A stretch of 64,000 nucleotides of DNA from Mesostigma viride (GCA_009746045.1 RPFO01000253.1:3390585-3454584), one strand, 5' to 3'. Numbered from the stretch's first letter, positions 26,048 through 37,282 are shown. Made by a program: numbers and translations. The notes: generated by a model not told the origin, from the sequence alone.

Positions 26048-29000
26048 TTGCGTGCATGGTGTGTGTACGTGTGTGTGCAGCCGCCCCTTGCGTGCATGGT
26101 GTATGTACATGTGAGTGCTGTTGCCCCTTGCGTGCGCGGTGTATGTACGTGTGTGTGCAGCCGTCCCTTAATTGCGTGCGCGGTGTGTGTACGTGTGTGT
26201 GCAGCCGCCCCTTGCGTGCATGGTGAGTGTACCTGTGCGTGAAGTCGCTCCTTGCGTGCATGGTGTGTGTACGTGTGTGTGCAGCCGCCCCTTGCGTGCA
26301 TGGTGTATGTACATGTGAGTGCCGTTGCCCCAAGCGTGCATTGTGTGTGTAAGTGTGTGTGCAGCCGGCCCTTGCGTGCATGGTGTGTGTACATGTGAGT
26401 GCAGCCGGCCCTTGCGTGCATGGTGTGTGTACGTGTGTGTGCAGTTGCCCCTTGCGTGCGCGGTGGATGTACGTGTGTGTGCAGCCGGCCCTTGCGTGCG
26501 CGGTGTGTGTACATGTGAGTGCAGCCGCCCCAAGCGTGTGTACATGTGTGTGCAGTTGCCCCTTGCGTGCGCAGTGGATGTACGTGCGTGTGCATGCCGG
26601 CAATTGCGTGCATGGTGTGTGTACGTGTGTGTGCAGCCGCCCCTTGCGTGCGCGGTGTGTGTACGTGTGTGTGCACTCGCCCCTTGCGTGCGCGGTGTAT
26701 GTACGTGTGTGCAGCCGCCCCTTGCGTGCGCGGTGTATGCCAGTGTGTGTGCATGCCGGCCCTTGCGTGCAAGGTGTGTGTAAGTGTGTGTGCAGCCCCT
26801 TGCGTGCATGGTGTATGTACGTGTGTGTGCAGCTGCCCCTTGCGTGCGCGGTGTGTGTACGTGTGTGTGCAGCCGCCCCAAGCGTGCGCGGTGTATGTAC
26901 GTGTGTGTGCAGCCGGCCCTTGCGTGCATGGTGTGTGTACGTGTGTGTGCAGCCGGCCCTTGCGTGCGCGGTGGATGTACATGTGTGTGCAGTCGCCCCT
27001 TGCGTGCGCGGTGTAGGTATACGTATGTGTGCAGCCGCCCCTTGCGTGCGCGGTGTAGGTACGTGTGTGTGCAGCCGCCCAAAGCGTGCGCGGTGTATGT
27101 ACGTGTGTGTGCAGCCGCCCCTTGCGTGCGCGGTGGATGTACGTGTGTGTGCAGCCACCCCTTGCGTGCGCGGTGTATTTACGTGTGTGTGCAGCCGCCC
27201 CAAGCGTGCGCGGTGTGTGTACGTGTGTGTGCAGTTGCCCCTTGCGTGCGCGGTGTGTGTACATGTGTGTGCAGTTGCCCCTTGCGTGCGCGGTGGATGT
27301 ACGTGTGTGTGCAGCCGCCCCTTGCGTGCGCGGTGTATTTTCGTGTGTGTGCAGCCGCCCCAAGCGTGCGCGGTGTGTGTACGTGTGTGTGCAGTTGCCC
27401 CTTGCGTGCGCGGTGTGTGTACATGTGTGTGCAGTTGCCCCTTGCGTGCGCGGTGTATGTACATGTGTGTGCAGTTGCCCCTTGCGTGCGCGGTGTATGT
27501 ACGTGTGTGTGCAGCCGCCCCTTGCGTGCGCGGTGTAGGTACGTGTGTGTGCAGCCGCCCCAAGCGTGCGCGGTGTGTGTACATGTGTGTGCAGTTGCCC
27601 CTTGCGTGCGCGGTGTGTGTACGTGTGTGTGCAGCCGCCCCTTGCGTGCGCGGTGGATGTACGTGTGTGTGCAGTTGCCCCTTGCGTGCGCGGTGGATGT
27701 ACGTGTGTGTGCAGCCGCCCCTTGCGTGCGCGGTGTGTGTACATGTGAGTGCAGCTGCCCCAAGCGTGCGCGGTGTGTGTACATGTGTGTGCAGTTGCCC
27801 CTTGCGTGCGCGGTGGATGTACGTGTGTGTGCAGCCGCCCCTTGCGTGCGCGGTGTATGTACGTGCGTGTGCAGCCGCCCCTTGCGTGCGCGGTGTATGT
27901 ACATGTGTGTGCATCCTTGTCCTTGCGTGCGCGGTGTATGTACATGTGTTTGCACTCGCCCCTTGCGTGCGCGGTGGATGTACATGTGTGTGCAGCCGCC
28001 CCTTGCGTGCATGGTTTATGTACATGTGTGTGCAGTCGCCGGCCCCGTGCGTGCGCAGTGGATGTACGTGTGTGTGCAGCCGCCCCGTGCGTGCATGGTG
28101 TGTGTACGTGTGTGTGCAGCAGCCCCTTGCGTGCGCGGTGTATGTACGTTTCTGTGCATGCCGGCCCTTGCGTGCATGGTGTATGTACATGTGCTTGCAC
28201 TGGCCCCTTGCGTGCGCGGTGTATGTACGTGTGTGTGCAGCCCCCCCTTGCGTGCGCGGTGTATGTACGTGTGTGCGCACTCGCCCCTTGCGTGCGCGGT
28301 GTATGTACGTGTGTGTGCATGCCGGCAATTGCGTGCATGGTGTGTGTACGTGTGTGTGCAGCCGCCCCTTGCGTGCGCGGTGTGTGTACGTGTGTGTGCA
28401 CTCGCCCCTTGCGTGCGCGGTGGATGTACATGTGTGTGCAGCCGCCCCTTGCGTGCATGGTGTATGTCCATGTGTGGGCAGTTGCCCCTTGCGTGCGCGG
28501 CGTATGTACATGTTTTTGCACTCGCCCCTTGCGTGCATGGTGTATGTATGTGTGTGTGCAGCCGCCCCTTGCGTGCGCGGTGGATGTACGTGTGTGTGCA
28601 GCCACCCCTTTCGTGCGCGGTGTATGTACATGTGAGTGCCGTCGCCCCAAGCGTGCATTTTGTGTGTAAGTGTGTGTGCAGCAGCCCCTTGCGTGCGCGG
28701 TGTATGTACGTGTGTGTGCAGCCGCCCCGTGGTTGCGCGGTGGATGTACATGTGAGTGGAGCCGGTCCTTGCGTGCGCGGTGTATGTACGTGTGTGTGCA
28801 GCCGCCCCTTGCGTGCGCGGTGTAGGTACGTATGTGTGCAGCCGCCCCTTGCGTGCGCGGTGTATGTACGTGTGTGTGCAGCCGCTCCAAGCGTGCGCGG
28901 TGTGTGTACATGTGAGTGCAGCTGCCCCAAGATGCGCGGTGTGTGTACATGTGTGTGCAGTTGCCCCTTGCGTGCGCGGTGGATGTACGTGTGTGTGCAG

Positions 29001-30235
29001 CCGCCCCGTGCGTGCATGGTGTGTGTACGTGTGTGTGCAGCAGCCCCTTGCGTGCGCGGTGTATGTACGTTTCTGTGCATGCCGGCAATTGCGTGCATGG
29101 TGTGTGTACGTGTGTGTGCAGCCGCCCCTTGCGTGCGCGGTGTGTGTACATGTGAGTGCCGTCGCCCCAAGCGTGCATTTTGTGTGTAAGTGTGTGTGCA
29201 GCCGCCCCTTGCGTGCGCGGTGTAGGTACGTGTGTGTGCAGCCGCCCCAAGCGTGCGCGGTGTATGTACGTGTGTGTGCAGCCGCCCCAAGCGTGCGCGG
29301 TGTGTGTACATGTGAGTGCAGCTGCCCCAAGCGTGCGCGGTGTGTGTACATGTGTGTGCAGTTGCCCCTTGCGTGCGCGGTGGATGTACGTGTGTGTGCA
29401 TGCCGGCAATTGCGTGCATGGTGTGTGTACGTGTGTGTGCAGCCGCCCCTTGCGTGCGCGGTGTGTGTACGTGTGTGTGCACTCGCCCCTTGCGTGCGCG
29501 GTGTGTGTACAGGTGTGTGCAGCCGCCCCTTGCGTGCATGGTGTATGTACATGTGTGTGCAGCCGCCCCTTGCGTGCGCGGTGGATGTACATGTGTGTGC
29601 AGCCGAACCTTGCGTGCATGGTGTGTGTACCTGTGCGTGAAGTCGCTCCTTGCGTGCATGGTGTGTGTACGTGTGTGTGCAGCCACCCCTTTCGTGCGCG
29701 GTGTATGTACATGTGAGTGCCGTCGCCCCAAGCGTGCATTTTGTGTGTAAGTGTGTGTGCAGCAGCCCCTAAGTTGCGTGCGCGGTGTATGTACGTGTGT
29801 GTGCAGCCGCCCCGTGGTTGCGCGGTGGATGTACATGTGAGTGGAGCCGGTCCTTGCGTGCGCGGTGTATGTACGTGTGTGTGCAGCCGCCCCTTGCGTG
29901 CGCGGGGTAGGTACGTATGTGTGCAGCCGCCCCTTGCGTGCGCGGTGTATGTACGTGTGTGTGCAGCCGCCCCAAGCGTGCGCGGTGTGTGTACATGTGA
30001 GTGCAGCTGCCCCAAGCGTGCGCGGTGTGTGTACATGTGTGTGCAGTTGCCCCTTGCGTGCGCGGTGGATGTACGTGTGTGTGCATGCCGGCAATTGCGT
30101 GCATGGTGTGTGTACGTGTGTGTGCAGCCGCCCCTTGCGTGCGCGGTGTGTGTACATGTGAGTGCCGTCGCCCCAAGCGTGCATTTTGTGTGTAAGTGTG
30201 TGTGCAGCCGCCCCTTGCGTGCGCGGTGTAGGTAC
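26048..30235. repeat. Higher-order repeat copy 3, interrupted by the TIR element
   Basis: It matches copy 2 at an offset of about 6452 bp before, and 7260 bp after, copy 2's deletion. At 30235 it stops at the transposon; the expected continuation starts at 39350 on the other side. Subtracting the 9114 bp of insertion and target duplication gives an offset of about 7264 bp, close to the same 7.26-kb period. Confidence 0.75.
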
Positions 30236-30264
30236 GGGTGGTTTTACCGGATTAGGATACATTT
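30236..30264 (+). repeat. Left terminal inverted repeat
   Basis: 29 bp, pairing with 39318-39346 with a single mismatch at its 21st base. Confidence 0.92.
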
Positions 30265-30285
30265 GCACGGCTTCAAATGTATCCT
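30254..30285. repeat. Subterminal hairpin
   Basis: AGGATACATTTG at 30254-30265 is the exact reverse complement of CAAATGTATCCT at 30274-30285. The latter 12-mer recurs near the other end (39298-39309). Such subterminal repeats are often transposase-binding sites; that role here is inference. Confidence 0.7.
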
Positions 30286-31025
30286 AAATGCACCATTGGC
30301 AAACATGGTTTCTGGACATGGTCGATATCATTAATATGTTTGGCAAGCATAATATGATCATGCTTGCCAAAGATGTTGTCTCTTTTCATATTTCACACAT
30401 ATATTATCGGCCTCGGCGTGCCATGCTTCCACGTTTGTTGTCTCTTTTCATATATTGTGAATATGATCAATAAAATTCCAAACATGACCATGTTGGAGAC
30501 TTCAAGTGGAGCATCATGATTACTGTTTTCACTATTACGTAACCCATGGTTCATGTTAACATGGCATAATGAGCAATCCTATTGACCCCATGACTAATGG
30601 TGAAGTTAATAAAGTTACATCGTGGCACGTCACTATAGCATCAAGTTGCATCATTGTGCATAAAGTAGTTTAGCACTGAGTTGGCATGCCAACACCAGGT
30701 ACACTAAATAAATTAAAACCAGAATTGATAAACAACCCAGTATCCAAATACAGTATCCATATATATGCAGGTCGTACTACAGGTACAGCCACGGCTGCCA
30801 CGCGGCTTCTGCAGCGATCACGCTCTTTCTCCTAGACAATTGCTCTACTGGTCCCTACAGGTCGGTCGACTTGGACCATGATGCGTCAAGAACAGTTAAT
30901 TGACCGACTTAAACAAGATGTTTGTCTACATGCAGCTGTCTGCACCTAACTAACGCGAAACCGCGTGCTACCAAATATAGGGGCAAATGCATGAGTAACA
31001 CATGTCAACGCACAACCGGTGGAAA
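30286..31025. other. Left internal part of the TIR element, no gene seen
   Basis: Holds an 11-bp inverted repeat, TTGGCAAGCAT at 30340-30350 with ATGCTTGCCAA at 30360-30370, and a direct repeat GTTGTCTCTTTTCATAT near 30375 and 30438. An AATAAA lies near 30469. It could be the 3' region of the minus-strand gene or merely subterminal DNA; no open frame of note. Confidence 0.55.
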
Positions 31026-31129
31026 TCACGCGATACCAACCGCGGCAACAGTGGTGTGAACATAGCGGGCACTGACATGCAAAAAAGCACCAGCAGCGGC
31101 ATCAGTAGCAAATTGTAGTAGCGGAACAA

Positions 31130-31510
31130 TAGCCACTACATCAATGCAACAACACATCAGCCCAGCAACACAGCAGCAGCATGACCGTAGCACAGCAGCA
31201 GCACAACTGTAGCACATCAACACGGCCGCATAGCAGGAGCACAAGTCAGCGCAGCAGCAACTTAGTATGCCGATTCCTGAATTTCCTATCAGTGGACTAT
31301 AGTCCATTGATAGGAAATTCACTAATAGGCAGTACTAGCTCAGCAGCACGGCAGCAATGCAGCAGTGCATCAACACAGCAGCACGACAGCAATACATCAG
31401 CGGCACGGCAGCAATGCAGCAACACATCAGCACAATAGCACAGCAGCAGCACGGCAGCAATGCAGCAGCAATAGCATGGCAGCACAGCAGCAGCAGCAGC
31501 ACATGAGCAG
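31130..31510. repeat. Imperfect CAG/CAGCA trinucleotide-rich tract
   Basis: CAGCA, CAACA and ACAGCAG motifs fill the stretch on both sides of a long palindrome. It lies just 3' of the minus-strand ORF and probably evolved from its trailing simple repeats; frames here read as poly-Gln, Ser or Ala on plus and poly-Cys or Leu on minus and are not convincing genes. Confidence 0.7.
31269..31330. repeat. 62-bp near-perfect palindrome
   Basis: The inner 42 bp (31279-31320) are self-complementary except one G-T pair. The centre is TGGACTATAGTCCA with arms GAATTTCCTATCA and TGATAGGAAATTC, and pairing continues outward with a few mismatches to TGCC/GGCA. It could form a cruciform or, if transcribed, a long hairpin. 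Confidence 0.8.
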
Positions 31511-31537
31511 CTCAATGACAACAACGCTGCTTGCGCT

Positions 31538-32755
31538 TCAGCAGTCGTCGTCGTCGTCATCGTCATCGGCAAGGATGAGCGCTCGCTTCCGACGCCGGGA
31601 GGCGCCTGCGTTGTTGTTCTCCGCCACAACGTCGCTGGGTGGAACCATCTCGCGCAATCGAGCCTCGGCCAGGGTGATATCCGGCGCTTGCAACGCAGGG
31701 ACGACCACACCGGGGCACCCGCAGATCTGTGCCTCCAGCTCGTGGAGAGGCACGCAAGAAACCGCGTCCTCCTCCCAACGGGCACCCCAGTACATGGCTA
31801 CCATGTCGTTTTGCGTGTCGACAACAGCGACACGACCATGGTACCTGCCGTCCCGGCTTTCGGTGCGACCGTCCGCGGATGTCACACGCTCCGACGCCCA
31901 ATGACACACGACTTGCCCTACGAGGTTGCGGCTGCCACTCTTGACCTGCAGCGTTACGCCTTCCCAGCATGCCTTCGCCATGCCGACGATGCCCTTCGAG
32001 CATTCAGCATCTTGCCACTTCACGACCGGGTGTTCCGCGTCATAGGGCACCTCCTTCAGCGCCTTTAGGCACTCCTTGGTGAGCTTTTCGTTCGCACCCA
32101 AGGAGACTCCATGGGGCGGCTGACCTCGCTTGCCCACCACTTGTGTCAAGACGAGGTCTGAGGCGGTGATGATCACCGTGTGCGCCGCAGTGGTTGGCGG
32201 ATGGGGCCATTGCGCAATGTCTGTATTCCACGGGTGCCACGTGTCATGCAAATGCTTAGCGCGGTATACAAAGAGCTCAATAGAAGGTTGGCCGCCATCC
32301 TCCTTCGCAACCACCTCCTTGATGATGCCAACGAGGACTGGAGTCCACGTGAGCTTCGAGTTGCAGAGAATACCAGCTGAAGGGTGCCAGTATAGAACAG
32401 CGGAGCCTTTCTCAACGCCTTGCATGCGCTTCAAGTAAGCGACCTTGGCTGCCATGGCCCTGTCTTCTGCCGCCCATTCCTGCTGTGTGTGGCCATCATG
32501 ACGAACTCGGTCTACCAGCGGGGTGACGCGCACCGCCTCTGCGTCGACCAACGCCATGAAGTGCTCTTCTTGCGTCGGTGGTGGTTCAGGCGCTGCATCG
32601 TGCTCACGCAGGGCGGAGATGTCCGCGCGAGATGGCCACGGCAAAGGGCGCCACTCCTCAGGCACCTCCTCAGGGGCATGTGGGACTTGACTTGCGAAAA
32701 AAGGCCTTGTTTGGCTTGATGGTGTCGGGCGGAAAGTACCACTGCCAGATGCCAT
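31538..32755 (-). CDS. Uncharacterised TIR-element protein, 405 aa
   Basis: The frame starts at ATG 32755. The N-terminus is Pro-rich. The middle holds a beta-rich stretch with VLVGIIKEVV followed by ELFVYRAKHLHDTWHPWN, loosely like the HPYWLAKV... WNPDD stretch in the gene at the right edge of the window. The C-terminus has a basic SRRRKR patch and ends in eight Asp and a Cys encoded by a simple repeat. I recognise no catalytic domain and do not assign a function. Its first 86 bases overlap the end of a second minus-strand frame (32670-34046) in another phase. The region upstream of the ATG is protein-like in that other frame, so the two may be one gene broken by a 1-base indel near 32670-32700. 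Product inside a transposon, so probably element-encoded. Confidence 0.55.
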   Translation of the reverse strand: MASGSGTFRPTPSSQTRPFFASQVPHAPEEVPEEWRPLPWPSRADISALREHDAAPEPPPTQEEHFMALVDAEAVRVTPLVDRVRHDGHTQQEWAAEDRAMAAKVAYLKRMQGVEKGSAVLYWHPSAGILCNSKLTWTPVLVGIIKEVVAKEDGGQPSIELFVYRAKHLHDTWHPWNTDIAQWPHPPTTAAHTVIITASDLVLTQVVGKRGQPPHGVSLGANEKLTKECLKALKEVPYDAEHPVVKWQDAECSKGIVGMAKACWEGVTLQVKSGSRNLVGQVVCHWASERVTSADGRTESRDGRYHGRVAVVDTQNDMVAMYWGARWEEDAVSCVPLHELEAQICGCPGVVVPALQAPDITLAEARLREMVPPSDVVAENNNAGASRRRKRALILADDDDDDDDC

Positions 32756-34046
32756 GGGGCAACTTCTCGACCCTTGTTTTGATCGACTCCAGCTCCTTCC
32801 CCAGAAACTCCATGTTCAATGGTGCGAAGGCTGGGGTGTCCTGCAACATCGGAATGCGGTCTGGATCCACAAGTCGGACGCCAAACAGCGGCCGCCCCTC
32901 CGCATCAAACCTGTATGGCTGTGTCATCGCCTTCCCGCACCGTGGCGCGCCTTCCTGTCGAGTCCCCGCGGGCTGCCACGGCGTCTTTTGGGACTCCGTG
33001 GTCCGGTAGGACAACCAGGTCTCTGTGTTGCCCTGTACCTGGAAGAAGACGGCGTGGTGCACCTTCATTGAGCGACCGCGTTTTTCAGGCACCGGCTGTG
33101 CCGCTCCGCCGCTCCGCCGCTCCGCCGCCCGCCGGCTGCGCCGCCGGCCCGCCGCGCGCCGGCTGCCCCGCCCCGTAGCCCGTCGACAGGCTGCCCCGCC
33201 CCGCCGCATGCCAGCTGCGCCGGCCCGCCGCCCACGCGCGCCGGCAGCGCCGTTGGCCCCCCGCGCGCCGACGGCCCTGCCCCGCCGCCCGTTGACAGCC
33301 CCGCCCCGCCGCATGCCAGCTGCGCCGGCCCGCCGCCCATGCGCGCCGGCAGCGCCGCTGGCCCCCCGCGCGCCGACGGCCCTGCCCCGCCGCCCGTCGA
33401 CTGCCCCGCCCCGCCGCCCGTCGACAGCCCTGCCCCGCCGCATGCAGGCTGCGCCGCCGCTGCCACCTCGCTGCGCGCTGGCTGCGCCACCTCGCCGCCC
33501 GCCGACGGCGCCGCCCCGCCGCGCACCGGCTGCCCCGCCCCGCCGCCCGTCGACTGCCCCGCCCCGCCGCATGCCAGCTGCGCCGGCCCGCCGCCCACGC
33601 GCGCCGGCAGCGCCGCTGGCCCCCCGCGCGCTGACGGCCCTGCCCCGCCGCCCGTCGACTGCCCCGCCCCGCCGCCCGTCGACAGCCCCGACCCACCGCA
33701 TGCCAGGTGCGCCGGCCCGCCGCCCGCGCGCGCCGGCAGCGCCGCTGGCCCCCCGCGCGCCGACGGCCCTGCCCCGCCGCCCGTCGACAGCCCTGCCCCG
33801 CCGCCCGTCGACAGCCCCGCCCCGCCGCATGCCAGCTGCGCCGGCCCGCTGCCCACGCGCGCCGGCAGCGCCGCTGGCCCTGCCCCGCCGCCCGTCGACT
33901 GCCCCGCCCCGCCGCCCGTCGACAGCCCTGCCCCGCCGCATGCCAGGTGCGCCGGCCCGCCGCCCGCGCGCACCGGCAGCGCCGCTGGCCCCCCGCGCGC
34001 CGACGGCCCTGCCCCGCCGCCCGTCGACAGCCCCGCCCCGCCGCAT
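32670..34046 (-). CDS. Uncharacterised ORF: Arg/Ala/Gly-rich repeat plus conserved-looking tail
   Basis: 458 codons. The first two thirds (34046 to about 33085) are translated VNTR rich in Arg, Ala and Gly and are open in several frames, so coding there is doubtful. The last third, from about 33075, reads as normal protein: it begins RSMKVHHAVFFQVQG and includes FGVRLVDPDRIPMLQ and IWQWYFPPD. It ends 86 bp inside the next ORF. I would treat 33075-32670 as the probable N-terminal exon or part of the 31538-32755 gene, with a frameshift between them. No family recognised. Confidence 0.4.
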   Translation of the reverse strand: MRRGGAVDGRRGRAVGARGASGAAGARGRRAGAPGMRRGRAVDGRRGGAVDGRRGRASGAAGARGQRAGAAGMRRGGAVDGRRGRAVDGRRGRAVGARGASGAAGARGRRAGAPGMRWVGAVDGRRGGAVDGRRGRAVSARGASGAAGARGRRAGAAGMRRGGAVDGRRGGAAGARRGGAVGGRRGGAASAQRGGSGGAACMRRGRAVDGRRGGAVDGRRGRAVGARGASGAAGAHGRRAGAAGMRRGGAVNGRRGRAVGARGANGAAGARGRRAGAAGMRRGGAACRRATGRGSRRAAGRRRSRRAAERRSGGAAQPVPEKRGRSMKVHHAVFFQVQGNTETWLSYRTTESQKTPWQPAGTRQEGAPRCGKAMTQPYRFDAEGRPLFGVRLVDPDRIPMLQDTPAFAPLNMEFLGKELESIKTRVEKLPHGIWQWYFPPDTIKPNKAFFRKSSPTCP

Positions 34047-34085
34047 GCCAGCTGCGCCGGCCGGCCGCCCATGCGCGCCATGCGC
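33085..34085. repeat. GC-rich VNTR, units of about 104-130 bp
   Basis: The word ATGCCAGCTGCG or variants appears at about 33208, 33312, 33442, 33571, 33700, 33830, 33942 and 34045, spaced 104-130 bp. Units differ by gain or loss of a roughly 26-bp block containing CCCGTCGAC. All six frames are largely open because of extreme GC content. Confidence 0.85.
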
Positions 34086-35170
34086 TTCGCAGGTCCATTG
34101 GGATCATGAGGCCTGCGCAAAATCTCACCTCGGAGGCCCGTGCTACTTCTAGTAAGATGCTTGCATTTTCAATGCGTCACCTATATGCAGGCATAGAGGG
34201 TGGTACATGGCGCTAGACTCATCAAGGGATAGGAGCCATGCCCTCAGCAATTACTCACCTCCTGGCCCTTGCTGTTGCGGTCTCGGATGAAGATGATGGT
34301 CTACACGCCGCCGCATGCAAACAAGGAATGAGAGACAAAGCCGTGCGAGGCCAATATGGGCACAGTGAGAGAAACAAGTCGACGCGAACCTACATCACGA
34401 GTGTCAGCGAAGGGGACCCATGGGAGAAGTCTCCCTCCCATGGTATCATTCACGGACACACGCAGCGGCCATGGGAACAGCCAAAACAGCAGGTTCACAC
34501 ACGCAAGGGCAACGACCTGCAGTGCCTGACCAGCATGTCGGTCAGTTGTGATTGGCAAGGCAGAGCCACACACACCAGGTACACGCTGCATGGGCAGGGA
34601 AGACGCTCTTACATGAGAAAAAGCGAGGAAACGTGCGCGAGAAGGATATTAAGAGCGATCCGCGCTAGAAGGATGCTACAATAGCATCATATATTCAAGA
34701 ATTAGCAAAGAAAGATGTAGAAAAGAGACAAAAGAAAGAAATACGAGAGAAAGCAAAGACAGGGAGCTGCCAAACCGGGCAGACAAAAGGTTACGAGCGG
34801 CAAGAGTTGTGAACGCTGCACTTGATTGCTTTCTCTGACTTGTCAACTGCGAAGAGTGACTGACTTACCTCTCTGGAAATGGTATGCTCAGCATCCCATG
34901 GTAATGAAATGGTGAGCTATGCTGTCAGACATGCCTATATAACATAGCTACCCTAGGGTCCTAATACAAAACTAGAAATCAAACCATACCGTGAGTTTCC
35001 CGGCTCGCACGGCCTCCTCCCTTTGTGCCAACGCCTGCAAACACAACGGGCCGTGGAGGAGGGTGGAAAGGTGGGCAAGTGTGGAGGAGTTTGGGGGGGA
35101 CCGGGTTGAGCAGCGGTGGGGGAAAGATGTGCCGGTCATGATGTTGTCAACTACAGCTGTTGTATCGTGA
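34086..35170. other. TIR-element interior without recognisable gene
   Basis: A 148-codon plus-strand frame at 34238-34684 has no recognisable motif and atypical composition; I consider it doubtful. The rest shows purine-rich stretches (34690-34790) and no repeats of note. Confidence 0.5.
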
Positions 35171-35171
35171 T

Positions 35172-35490
35172 TCACCTTCAATAAGTCTACTGTTCTACAT
35201 CCGGTGGTGGATGGACACAAGCAATAAAGGCCCCGCCCACAACTCAGATTTCTTTAGAAAATCTACTGATCTACATTCGATGGCGCCTTCACAGAAGCAG
35301 GAAACTCCGCCCACCGGTCAAATGTGACGCCCAACAAAGCCCCAACTTATTTCTTCAAGAAGTATACTGTTTTACATCCGGTAGTGCTTGGACAGAAGCA
35401 ATATGTAAAGCCCGCCCACAAATCGGATTTCTTTACGAAAAACCTGTTTTACATTCGATGGGGTCTTGACAGATTCAAGCAGCAATACTC
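35172..35490. repeat. Four diverged tandem copies, about 75-100 bp each
   Basis: Each copy contains a CTACTG or CTGTT..TACAT(C/T)CG(G/A)T(A/G)G start, then GACA(G/C)A..CAA and a CCGCCCAC block, then TTTCTT(T/C)A. Copies begin near 35187, 35261, 35362 and 35440. Substitutions are many, so this is an old repeat. Confidence 0.65.
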
Positions 35491-35568
35491 GTTTCTACCT
35501 GCGTGCGACTGCAGCGGCCGAGTGCTGCAACTTGCCTTCACGTCCCAGTCTTCACGTGACAGTCCTGG

Positions 35569-36757
35569 TCTTCACGTCTTCACGTCTTCACGTCTTCACG
35601 TCTTCACGTCTTCACGTCTTCACGTCTTCACGTCTTCACGTCTTCACCTGAACTTGCGGCGTATCGTATCTTTGATACCTTGCATGCACGTCTTCACGTC
35701 TTCACGTCTTCACCGCGTCTTCACCTGTCTTCACCACGTCTTCACGGCTTCACGTCTTCACGGCTTCACGGCTTCACCTGAACACCTGAACTTCACCTGA
35801 ACTTGCCGTATCGTGTCTTCACGTCTTCACGTCTTCACGTCTTCACGTCTTCACGTCTTCACCGCGTCTTCACCTGTCTTCACCACGTCTTCACGTCTTC
35901 GCGCTTCACGGCTTCACGGCTTCACCTGAACACCTGAACTTCACCTGAACTTGCCGTATCGTGTCTTCACGTCTTCACGTCTTCACGTCTTCGCGTCTTC
36001 ACGTCTTCACGGCTTCACCTGAACACCTGAACTTCACCTGAACTTGCCGTATCGTGTCTTCACGTCTTCACGTCTTCACGTCTTCACGTCTTCACCGCGT
36101 CTTCACCTGTCTTCACCACGTCTTCACGGCTTCACGTCTTCACGGCTTCACGGCTTCACCTGAACACCTGAACTTCACCTGAACTTGCCGTATCGTGTCT
36201 TCACGTCTTCACGTCTTCACGTCTTCACGTCTTCACGTCTTCACGTCTTCACCGCGTCTTCACCTGTCTTCACCACGTCTTCACGCTTCACGGCTTCACG
36301 TCTTCACGGCTTCACCTGAACACCTGAACTTCACCTGAACTTGCCGTATCGTGTCTTCACGTCTTCACGTCTTCACGTCTTCACGTCTTCACGTCTTCAC
36401 GTCTTCACCGCGTCTTCACCTGTCTTCACCACGTCTTCAGGCTTCACGGCTTCACGTCTTCACGGCTTCACCTGAACACCTGAACTTCACCTGAACTTGC
36501 CGTATCGTGTCTTCACGTCTTCACGTCTTCACGTCTTCACGTCTTCACGTCTTCACGTCTTCACCGCGTCTTCACCTGTCTTCACCACGTCTTCACGGCT
36601 TCACGGCTTCACGTCTTCACGGCTTCACCTGAACACCTGAACTTCACCTGAACTTGCCGTATCGTGTCTTCACGTCTTCACGTCTTCACGTCTTCACGTC
36701 TTCACGTCTTCACCGCGTCTTCACCTGTCTTCACCACGTCTTCACGGCTTCACCTGA
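35569..36757. repeat. CTTCACGT minisatellite with higher-order period near 156 bp
   Basis: The basic unit is the 8-mer CTTCACGT with variants CTTCACGG and CTTCACCTGAA. Higher-order blocks end in TTGCCGTATCGTG, found at 35803, 35951, 36044, 36185, 36341, 36497 and 36654 (last four spacings about 156 bp). Both borders carry a related GTATCGTATCTTT word (35658 and 36774). Confidence 0.9.
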
Positions 36758-36934
36758 ACACCTGAACTTTGCGTATCGTATCTTTCATACATTGCATCAT
36801 TTGCATGCCTTGGAGCTGCACGTCTTCAAGCAGTGTCACCCAGTTCCCGCTTGATTCAAATGCACTTCGCGCTTGAATTCGTGACTTCGCCCCGCTCAAG
36901 GTGGAAAGAATGATGGGCACTAGCCACGGGAACT

Positions 36935-37282
36935 ATGCCCGATGCTGATAGCCGAAGCGATGACATGGACGAATTGATTGATTTGTGTTATGCCGGGGAC
37001 GATTGTAGAAAATGGGTGCTAGGAAAGAAATCTGGTGCCATGAAAGTAGATTTTTTGGCCGGTGCAAACCACCAATGCGCCGGCCGATGTGGCAAGGTCC
37101 TGCACGGCAGCCAGAGCGCACCCAGCCAGAGCGTACCCAGCCGCTGCCGCCGCCGACCCCCGTACTGGTGGGCGTGGAACAGACGATGAGAGAGATGCAA
37201 CGAGCTATGGAGAACCAAAGCAAGAAGGTTGAAGAGCTTGGTTTGCAGCTGCGTCAAGAGGTGCAGAAACAAGTGGTCCAGC

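Larger units (their letters stand above)
3508..30235. repeat. 40-bp minisatellite array, segment 1 (about 26.7 kb)
   Basis: Head-to-tail 40-bp units; a clean example is 7084-7123. Each unit holds TACGTG, GTGTGTGTGCAG, CCGCCCC and TTGCGTGCGCGG, has five CpGs, and has about 29 of 40 bases in alternating purine-pyrimidine runs. Recurrent variants are TACATG, GCTGCCCC or GTTGCCCC, GTGCATGG, CCCCAAGCG, GTAGGTAC, and a CATGCCGGCAATTGCG block. Seven units carry CCCTTAATTG. Long frames are open in most phases because the unit lacks stops on both strands and 40 = 3n+1. The encoded Cys/Val-rich (plus) or His/Thr-rich (minus) 40-residue repeats are therefore composition artefacts in my judgement. No start context, intron or conserved domain supports coding. 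Segments 1, 2 and 3 are one array split by two transposons. Confidence 0.97.

Noticed and set aside
14558-26110. Minus-strand open frame of about 3850 codons (and several others of 1000-3800 codons, both strands) encoding His/Thr- or Cys/Val-rich 40-residue repeats
   Set aside because: The 40-bp unit contains no stop on either strand, and three units make 120 bp, so all phases stay open by composition. Plus-strand stops are frequent (TAGGTAC, GTGAGTG, GTAAGTG variants). Minus-strand stops come mainly from the rare CCCTTAATTG unit, which is expected because fewer minus-strand codons are one step from a stop. Open frames coexist in overlapping phases; no domain, intron or start context supports coding.
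3508-30235. CRISPR array
   Set aside because: Units are contiguous 40-bp repeats with no unique spacers, and the context is eukaryotic.
33025-34152. Ala/Pro/Arg-rich 375-codon plus-strand frame
   Set aside because: It is a translation of the GC-rich VNTR, open in several frames on both strands; no non-repeat sequence of protein character in this frame.
34238-34684. 148-codon plus-strand ORF in the TIR element as a gene
   Set aside because: No recognisable motif, composition atypical and no supporting signals; kept only as a note in the non-gene region.
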